From assembly GCF_027244095.1 (NCBI RefSeq), contig NC_069657.1, positions 2,304,001 through 2,368,000 of the forward strand: a stretch of DNA of 64,000 bases. Reading direction: 5' to 3'. Below the pieces are notes generated by a model. The model did not search any database and was not told where the DNA came from. It saw nothing but the letters and a program-made list of their open reading frames with translations. Position 1 is the stretch's first letter; each line of letters starts with the position of its first letter. Positions 1-10,000 of this stretch are shown here, in pieces. This DNA comes from Hemicordylus capensis (lineage: Eukaryota > Chordata > Lepidosauria > Squamata > Cordylidae). The translations under genes were made by a program, and so were the position numbers.

Positions 1-352
1 GCAACAGGGCGATCCAGCTGTGTGGCAATTACAGAGCTCCCTGCTCTAAAGCACTTACAGTCTAAAAGGCCAACTGATCTGGGCCTCTTAGAGCGCTTCC
101 CCATCTTTTAGGATAGCTGCTATTCTGCTTTCCAACAAACTCAAAACTTTGGAACACTTCTGGGAAAGAATCTGTCTTGTGTCTTGGCTATTGCTTTTCG
201 CTGAATGTTGCCTGCTCTTAGTCTTGAAACGGACTTTGGTTGTGATCAATGTATTTTTGGCCAATAAAAGCAAAGCAATGATCAACAAGTGAGGGACGTT
301 GGTACAGCGGAAGCTCTGATGTGGCATCATTACTGGGTGCTGCATTCCTTAC
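1..352. other. KLHDC2 intron 10 (part); no feature seen
   Basis: Intronic sequence downstream of coding exon 10. The expected next exon (LWHTACAS...) was looked for on the minus strand and not found. No repeat family was recognised. Confidence 0.6.
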
Positions 353-425
353 CGGGGTTTTTCTGAATAGTTGTGCTCAAACTGGATCCATTCATTTTTG
401 CTGATGCAATAAATCCAGGCATCAC
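353..425 (-). CDS. KLHDC2: KLHDC2 coding exon 10
   Basis: Residues 296-319 plus two bases of Arg320: SDAWIYCISKNEWIQFEHNY and then SEKPR. The acceptor is TTGCAG and the donor GTAAGG, in phase 2. This is the last KLHDC2 exon in the window; the next should begin LWHTACAS and is not found in bases 1-352. Confidence 0.95.
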
Positions 426-987
426 CTGCAAAACACAGAGCAGAGTTTTGTGCCGTGTTCTTGGTCCATGTTGCCAGAACAGGGCTGTCTTCAGTGGCAA
501 TGTCATCCAGACCCCGCTGGGAGCTGCTTGCCTTCCACCAGGAGGGCTGATCGCTGCCAGCAGCTGTTCAGGAGGGGAGCTCGAGAGGTGAAGCCAAGGC
601 TCCGGATACCCCAATGCCCAATCATATGGCCACTCAAGCAACAAGTGTGTGTTCAAATTCATTACTTTTCCCATACATTTGCTTAGTTTTCATTACGGTA
701 ATCTCCATCTTAAATAACTTGGAATCTTTTTGTGCACGTGAAAAGAACAGGGTGGCGCAGTGGAAGAAGAGAGGGGGGAAATATGGAAAGGTTTCCCAGT
801 TCTCTTTAGACAGTTTCTAAAATGTGAAACAGCAGCAGAGATTGTCAGGATGCCAAATTCCATGCCGGGTGTACTATGACTACTGGTTAGAAACGGAACT
901 CCCCCCCCCCCCCCCGCCATGCCTGGGCCATCTTGGGGCCCTCTGGAACCACCTCAGAAAACAAACCCAGCCACCCCTTTTTGAAAG

Positions 988-1042
<55 letters not shown>

Positions 1043-4000
1043 GAACACAGCCATTGCAACCCCACCCCCAATTCTGCAGAGGGGCCCCTGGACAGGAGAA
1101 GACGACCCGTATTGGCTGTACTTACTGAGCGGCTGCTTCTCAGTGGTGAACCCACCAAAGAGGAAGAGGTGATCAGAGGAAACGGGGGTTAGAGAATGCC
1201 AAGATCGGCCAACGGGGCAAACCCCTTGTGTGAGTCTACGTGAGGAAAAACACAGGCAAAACCCAAACTCAACATGGCTCAAAATCATCGCGAGTCTTTA
1301 AACATCTGACCACTAAGCAAGAGCTTGTGTTCATGAACATGGTGGGATGCACGATCACTGGGGAAATCGGGGCAGTCACTTTCAGCCAGAGGGAAATCTC
1401 TCCCCTCCCAACTCCCACAAGCCTGGCTTTGGAAGAGGATATCAATTTCTATAGTCCCTCCATATGGGATGGTCTGTTGAAATTCATGTCTTTTCCTGGC
1501 AAGCCACTGAGAAACCGAAGCGGTCAACAGCATTTGCTTGACTAATGCTGGATGAAGAATCGCAGGACCCTTGTTCCTGTGAGGGAGTCCGGGCCGGGAG
1601 GATGGCTCCTTGCCTCTCCCAGGCCTAGTGCCAGGCAGGCAAATACCTGAAGAGAGCAGGCACTAGCTGCACCCGAAACCTGCCGCAAGGCAAGGCAAGG
1701 CAAGACTACCGACGTACATTTCATGCCATTCCCATCTGTCCAGGTTGAGAGAATACAGATCATTCATTCTAGACTCCTGAGGACCGAGAGAGAAAGAGAA
1801 AGGCAAGTTAGGCTCCTTGGCTGCTTCCAGAGGCCACCAGACGTCTTCCCGCTCCTCGCCGCCACTTGCTTGCTCACTCGGTATCGGCCTCCAAAGACGT
1901 AGCCTCTGTTCCCAACCGTGGCACAGGCATGGGCTGCTCGGGGGGATGGCGATTTACCCTGAGGGAAGAATCCCAGAAAGCAGAAGAGGAGGACGAGGTC
2001 AGAACCAGTCACCAGAGGCACGCTAGGCATTGTCGTCATCAACACCACCAAGAACTCGGCACAGAAACCCTCCCCTCCCCCCCCACAGCTGTTTCACAGA
2101 TCTTCAGGGTCCCCTGGCATAAAATCCCGATTATCTCACAATTATTTATTGATCTAGCACCACCAGCGTGCGAGATGCTTTACAAAAGAAAGAGAGAGGG
2201 AGGGAGAGGTCCTGCCCTGAGAAGAAGCAGGGTGAAAACATGACCAGTATTTCAGGGACAGATACTTGGGCTTCGTTACAGGAGGGTGGCTGTGAGGTTC
2301 AGCCAAAGGCTCCCAAGGACAAGTGGGTGCCCGCCCAGCTTCCTGCTGGTGTCTTCTGGGCAAGAAACAAACACGGGGCCGAGAGGCAGATCCTACCCTT
2401 CACCCATGCCTGAGTAGCTCAGTCTGAGCTTCTCCTAGGGGTTCAAAGCACTTCACCGACATTGCCACAATCACCTTCCCAGCAGCCCTGTGAGGTGGCC
2501 CACCCTTCATCGTGGCTCACTGCTGGGCCAAGAGGCACCTTGGAAGGGGTGGCTCCCTTCTGTTGAGCAGGGGGAGAACAACGGGCCCAGTCCAGGAGGC
2601 CAGCACAGCACCTCTCTCAGGGGCTGGTGCTTCCTTTTAAGAGACTGTGATGGGAGAGGGAACCATCTCAGTCCCTTTTGCTATGTAACCTGCTTTGAGA
2701 ACTATTTTTAATGGGGTGGGGGTGTGTGTGTTCCCTCTAACAAGGATTCTCAGATGCTCTTGACTACAACTCCCAGCTTTCCCAGCTGCAATAACCTTTG
2801 CTTGGGGATTATGGGAGTTGTAGTCAACAACATCTGGGAATCCCTCTTAGAGAAAACACTGGAGGGAGGGAGGGAGGAAATATAATTGCAAAATTTATAT
2901 CCTGCCTTTCCATTTCATTATGAAGTGTTCAAGGCAGCTAACCTATTCAGTGACCAACCAACCAACCAACCACAATGTGTGTTTTTTTAAACAAAGAAAA
3001 ACAGCAGCAAAAGGTTACATGTCAGTTCCTGGGTGAGCAAAGCAAAAACCCATAAAAAGCAGCAGACCCAAAGCCTGCTTCAACCAGGCAAAAACTATTC
3101 CAAGGCATCAGAACGCAAAGCAAAGAGAGAACCAGCTAGATCTGCCAACAGAAAAGGCCAAGCAGGCCGGGAGGCAAAGTCACACACAGTTCAATACAAG
3201 AAGTCATGACTGGCCCCAACGGCAGACTTGGGGTGGGGGGTGGAGGTGCCGTACGGAGAGAGGGCTGCGCAGTCTGCCCAAGGTCACCCGGTGAGTTCAA
3301 GGCAGAGGTGAGATTCCACCGGGTCCTTCCCAGCTTCCAGCGCCTCCTCATTAATCACCCCACCGTGCTGGATATTTAAAAGATACATCGACAGAAAGGC
3401 TTCCAGCCAAAACCGCAGGCAAAGGGAGAAGGGAGGCAGGGCAGGGATGGGAGGAGAACCCTGACCCCAGAAGGGGCTGCGAGGGCTGCTGCAAAGAGAA
3501 CTGCGCTCCTGAGTTACCGTAGTGACGGGCTGGCTCCAGGTAAACGTCTCCGTGTCCAGGACGTGCACGTGATCATTCCATCCTCGAGGAAGACCGGAAT
3601 TCTTAAGGCAAGAACCAAGAAGAGGCCTGAGAAAGAAGGCGCCACCACTGCCCCTCCTGGGGTTTTTAACTCGAAGGAGCAGCACTGATGGAAGGCTGCC
3701 TTTTTGTAGAGCTCGTATCGTCAGCCTTGTTCTGGTCTTCCAAAATGTGAGCTGCCTAGAGGGCTCAGAGGGAGAGCAACAGAGCCAAGGGCAGGGCCCG
3801 GTGCATACAAGGAGGAGCTTTGAAACGGCCTCCAGCCAAGACGGAGCCTGGGTCCTCCTCCCACCAGCCTGTTAGTCTCTACTTTGCCAACAACTCTCCG
3901 GGACCTTTTCTAGCCGAGATTTTTTAAAGCCAGGCGGGACCTGGGGCCGCCACCATGTAAAGCAGGTACTCCGTCACTGTCTCCGTGCAGATGGCGGCCT

Positions 4001-7000
4001 GCCTATTCGACTGCTGGGGGGCCACCACTATTGAGCTTCTGACAGGAAGCTCGTGGACCTCAAGAAGGGAACCCCCCTTGCCCAAAGCTTTTGCCAGAGC
4101 AGAGGCAACATACCACTTTTAAAATATATGGACATGCATTTAGTGCAACTATTTTTATCTTTTGCAAAACACCTTACTGGAAGTCGCAGTGATAAACAAA
4201 AGCAAATAAATGAACATGGGCATACAGACCAAGGGAGATCTGCAGCCTTCCTTAAGCAGACAGTCTCTGACCTGGCAGAGATCCCGGGATAGAAAAAGCA
4301 AAGGACTTACCCAAAAAGAAGTTTCATCAAACTCAAACGTTCCAATTTGTTCCCCTTCGGGGTAATACCCATAGCCACCAAAAAATATAAGCCTGTTCAA
4401 CAGAAGATTTGGCAAGGTTGAAAACAAGAGCAACCAATCCTCCTAGTAACACAAAGTAAAACTTTCCCACTAACAGCAGAGAAGTTAGGGTGCTGACCAT
4501 CATGTGAGGAGGGTCAGCTGGTGTCTTTGGGGGAAGCTTCCATTACTTCTCTGAGAGCAAGGAACACGCACAACCTTCGCCCTTCCCATGCCTTGCTACT
4601 AAGATCTCGTGGAAAGGACGTGCTGGAAAGGCCATCAATAACGGCAGTTTCATTTCATTTATGTATTTCCTACATTTCTATACTGCCCCATACAAAAAAG
4701 TTCCCAGGCAGTTCGCAATCCAAAAATGATTAAAACACTGACACAATCTGATTGATTGATTAAGTGACTGATTGATTACCACCTGTTCTCTGGATCCTTG
4801 CCTGACTTGGCTGCTTCTATCTAGCAGGGAGATTGTTGGAGATGGCCTAGTTAATATCATTAACTCCCCGCTGAGGGAGGGTAGGATGTCTCCTTGTTTG
4901 AAGGAGGCATTGATTAGACCACTCCTAAAGAAGCCTTCTCTGGATCCCTTAGTGATGGACAGTTACAGGCCAATCTCCAATCTCCCTTGGTTGGGCAAGG
5001 CGACTGAGAGGGTGGTGGCCAACCAACTCCAGGCAGTCTTGGAGGAAACTGATTATCTAGATCCATTTCAAACTGGCTGTAGGGCTGGTTATGGGGTTGA
5101 GACAGCCTTGGTCGGCCTGATGGATGACCTTTACCAGGGAATTGACAGAGGGAGTGTGACTCTGCTGGTTCTTCTGGATCTCTCGGCGGCGTTCGATACC
5201 ATTGACCATGGTATCCTTCTGGATTGCCTGGGGGAGTTGGGGATAGGGGGCACTGCTTTGCAGTGGTTCAGCTCCTATCTCTCGGGTAGATTCCAGATGG
5301 TGGAGATGGTGGACAGTTGCTCCTCAAAATGGGAGCTGCTATATGGAGTCCCCCAGGGCTCCATTCTGTCACCAGTGCTTTTTAATATCTACATGAAACC
5401 GCTGGGTGAGGTCATCAGGAGATTTGGTGCTGGGTGTTATCAGTATGCTGATGACACCCAAATCTACTTCTCCTTTTCAGCTTCAGGAAATGGCACTCAT
5501 TCTCTAAATGCCTGCCTACAGGCAGTAATGGGCTGGATGAGGGATAACAAATTGAAGCTCAATCCAAGCAAGACAGAGGTGCTCATTGTGGGGGCTCAGA
5601 ATCTGAGGGGTGAGTTAGATCTCCCTGTGCTGGATGGGGTTACACTCCCCCAAAAGGAGCAGGTGCACAGCTTGGGAGTATTCCTGGACCCAGGCCTCAC
5701 CCTGGTATCTCAGGTGGAGGCCATGGCCAGGAGTGCTTTCTATCAGCTTCGGCTGATTCGACAGCTGCACCCATTCCTTGGAGAGGATGACCTCAAAACA
5801 GCGGTGCACCAGCTGGTAAACTCCAGGCTTGACTACTGTAATGCACTCTATGTGGGGCTGCCTTTGTACACAGTTCGGAAACTTCAGTTAATTCAAAATG
5901 TGGCAGCCAGGCTGGTCTCCGGGGCAACCTGGAGAGACCATATTATGCCTGTTTTGAAACAGCTACACTGGTTGCCAATACGTTTCCGGGCAAAATACAA
6001 AGTGCTGGTTATTACCTTTAAAGCCCTGAACGGCTTAGGTCCGAGTTATCTAAGAGTACACCTTCTTCTACATGATCCCCACTGCACATTAAGGTCATCT
6101 GAGGAGGTCCATCTCCAGTTGCCACCAGTTCGTCTGGTGGCGACGCAGAGGCGGGCCTTCTCTGTAGCTGTTCCTGGGCTATGGAATGCACTCCCAACAG
6201 AAATTCGTAATTTGAGATCACTACTGTCCTTCAGGAGAGCCCTTAAAACCTACCTATTTGGCCTGGCCTTCCAGAGTTTTAAATGATTAACTGTTTTAAA
6301 CTGTTTTAAATTGATGCCCTGATTTTCAGGGCTTTTAGCTGTTTTATTGGTTTTATTGCGTCTTAATAGTTTGATTTTAATTGTTAATTTGTTTTAATTG
6401 TTTTTATCATGCTGTGAGCTGCCCTGAGCCATTTTGGAAGGGTGGTATATAAATCTAATAAAATAAATAAATAAATAAATAATAAATAAGTGCTGTCAAG
6501 CCGGTGTCGACGCTTAGCGACCATATTTGGGCAACCCCAGAGACCAACCAGGCTGCTGCATTCTGCACTAACTGTTGTTTCCTAACTACATACAAAGGCA
6601 GCCCTACGTAGAGCGCATTACAGTAGTCAAGTCTAGACAGCATATGCACCACTGTTTTAAGGTTGTTTATCTCCAGAAATGGACGTAGCAGGCGAATCAG
6701 CCGAAGCTGATAAAAAGCACCCCTGGCCACTACCTCAACCTGAGAAATCATGGAGAGGTTTGTGTCCAGAAGTACTCCCAGACTATGTACCTGCTCTTTC
6801 CGGGGGAGTGCAACCCCATCCAGAACAGATCTAAACCACTTCCTAAGTCTTGACCTCCCACAATGAGTACCTCCGTCTTGCTTGGATTCAGCCTCAGTTT
6901 GTTCTCCCTCATCCAACCCATTACTGCCTCCAGGCAGGCATTTAGGGAAAAGGCCATTTCCTGATGAAGCTGATATGGAGAAATAGATTTGGGTGTCATC

Positions 7001-10000
7001 AGCATACTGATACCACCCTGCACTAAGTCTCCTGATGATGTCTCCCAGTGGTTTCATGTGAATGTTAAAAAGCGTTGGAGATAGTATGGAGCCTTTTTAG
7101 ACTCCATACAGGAGTTCTTGTTTTGAATAGCAACAGTCTCCAAGTGACACCATCTGGAACCTACCCGAGTCGTAGGAGAGGAACCACTGCAAAGCTGTGC
7201 CTTCCACTCTCAACTCCTTCAAGTGCCCCAGAAGGATACCATGATTGATGGTATCGAAAGCCACTGAGAGATCCAAAAGGATCAGCAGAGTCACACACAC
7301 CCTGTCATTTCCTATTTTTATATAAGAATTCAAGTCAGCTTACAATAAATTAAAATAATCCAATTAACTCAAACACTGAGTTACAGACGGGTGTTGTTTT
7401 TCAGTATATTTGCCTTGTGTTTGCTTTATAAAGCCCGAAGATGTAAAAACTGAGCTTAATGGAAGCCATTTTATGTCCCAGTACATCAAGCATATGGAAT
7501 CGGATGACTGTAGCCCTCGTTGCTTTGCACTCTGTGCATACGGCCCTCACTTAGGCCCACCTAGCCAAAACACTTCGGGCATTTGCACCTGACCTGTTTT
7601 GAATTGGGAGGAGGGGAGGGACAGAGAGAGAAGCTACGGTGTGGTGGTGGGGGGGCTGAAAGGAGACACAGCTGCCCCTCCTTCCTGGAGCTCCATTGGC
7701 TCCTCTCTCTCCCTCCCTGTTTGCTGCCTGCAGGCCATACATCCAGTAGAGCTGCACAGTTAGCCATACAGCTTTAACTGACAAATGGCCAGCCTGCAGG
7801 CAGCGTGGAGCAGGAGAGAGAAGAGCAAATGCAGCTCCGGGAAGGAGAGGCAGCTGTCCTCCTCTGGCGTCCTCCCCCCGCCCCGGACTTGTTGGAGCGA
7901 GCTGCTCCTGGAGAGTGAACAATCTTTTAATAAAGGCACGCCCTTAGGCACTGATGTGCAACAGCCAACATTCTCCACAATGCTTCAACCATGGGAGAAG
8001 CCCTGCGAGGACGCAAAGAGGCTGGTAAGTAGCAGCGTGCCTTTCCCCCCCAGCCCAGAGCATGCGGAAGGGGAGCCCATTTTTTTAACTGCCTTCTCCG
8101 GCCTCATCAAGGGCTATCTGCTTGCAGGAATGAGTCCCTGAGGGTCGCCCCTCCACCCACACCCTCCTGCAGAAGGAAGGCAGGCCCTCTACTAGTGGCC
8201 CACCTGTGTATGTCCAATGCAGGGCTTTCCCCGTTGCTGAGACACTGCGGGGAATGTCAGCGGTTGCAGATTAAAGAATGGCAACAACGAACCAGGAACT
8301 GAGGGACTGGGCAGAAGGCATAACGGAGACACTGCAGGGAACGGGCTAGCCTTTTAAGTCAAAAGGAACCGGGTAACCCACAATCACTTCACAGAATGGC
8401 AAGAGGCACCGGAAGAGCCAGGCTCTGGTTCACACAGACTTACTTGTTTTTATAAACCCAAACTCCCAGTTTGTCTTTGGATGACGGAGGAATGCCCTGG
8501 CAACCCACTCTGACCCACTGCAACACTTTGTCGTTCGATCTGGAATTTAGCATATAGAACTGAAAGGAAACAGAAAGACAGAGTCTGAACACAGGAATGG
8601 AAAGGCAGAGTCCACTCCTATCCCTACAGTTACCCTACGTCAATCTGAGTCCCTTTATTTCATGAGCCAGGCAACGCCTCAACACCCATGCTGAGCCCGC
8701 AGGCACCCGGCAGCTGGTGCTCCATGTGGCAGCATTACGAAGGGCTCAGCGGTTGTGCATGCACAACAGGGCCTTCTCAGTTACAGCCCCCAGGCTTTGG
8801 AGCATTCTCCCAACGGACAGCTGTTCCTTGCCTTCCCTCACTCCACTTAAGGGACAGGTAAAGGTCTTTGAAGTTTAAAGGGGTGTTGGTTTTTGTGGGT
8901 GGTGCCAATTCTATGGTGTCATGACTCCTACCAGAGCCGGAGGGAGAGTTCACAGGGGTGAATCCGTGTCTGTAAGGGATTCACAGCAGGCTGCCACCAG
9001 TCACTGTATTTGGATGCGGGAGAACCCACTCTCCATATAAGGTTTGGAGGGGGCGGGCGTGTAAAGTGGCAAAACCCTCCCAAAAAGGGGATGAGCAGTC
9101 CTAGGACTCCAAAGGCGTGCGACTAAGGCAGACACAAAATGTAACCCCCCACCCCAGTGCCGGACCACAGCTCCGCGCACAGCCCTACTGGTCTGTGGAG
9201 AGTGGGGGGAGAAACCTCTTGCCAGGATATCCTCTTCCACTGATGGAGACAGTCCTTCTTCCTATCTGTGCTGGTCTCTCTCCCCCTCCCCCTCTCTGCA
9301 AGTGAGAATATGCAGCTTAATTAACGTTGGTTGCTGGACTCGGCCCAAGAGTCCCCTTCCAAAAGCTACCCAAACATTCCTGGATTGTCAAGACAAGGAG
9401 CAGAGGCCGAAAAGCTTTCTTTAGAACTTATTACGATACCCATATGCAAGACTTGTATTCATGTATTCTGGGAAGAAGTTCAGAACGTCTCAGCATGTGG
9501 GAAATGAAGGTATATGGCTGGGAAAGGCCCCCCTTCTTTGCCTGAGCACCTCTGCCGGTCAAAGACCATACTGGGCCAGCGGGACCAGTGGCCCGACTGG
9601 CAGTTTCACACGCGATCCTTGGGGTGCCCCAGTCTATCCCACCAGACCTCTCTCCCAGTCAGAGAAGCTGCTTGGCCGCAGATGGAAAGACGGACCTGCC
9701 AGACACCATCTTTCCCGACACCCATAAGCCTGGAGACCCCATCCGGATACCCCTCCTGGAGGGACTGACCTTATTTGTATTGCCACGCGCATGATGCCCT
9801 CCAAACAGGTAGAGCACTCTGTCAACACAGACGGCACAGCTTCCCGACATGGAAGGGGGGACGTCTCCCGTCGTCTTGTGTTTCGTCCTGGCAAGGCAGG
9901 GGCAGAACAATTAGACGGCCACACTTTGCTCTGCGTGGTTCGTCTGCCATTGATCTCATCACCTGGTGCTTCCAAATGAACTGCACACCCTCCAGCAGGG

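Noticed and set aside
1-352. KLHDC2 exons 11-13 and the 3' end of NEMF, expected next to it
   Set aside because: No stretch resembling LWHTACAS or any NEMF sequence could be read here. They must lie outside the window.
880-1288. Frames containing long Cys-Val or His-Thr runs
   Set aside because: Translations of the (TG)25 microsatellite. The only real coding part there is KLHDC2 exon 9.
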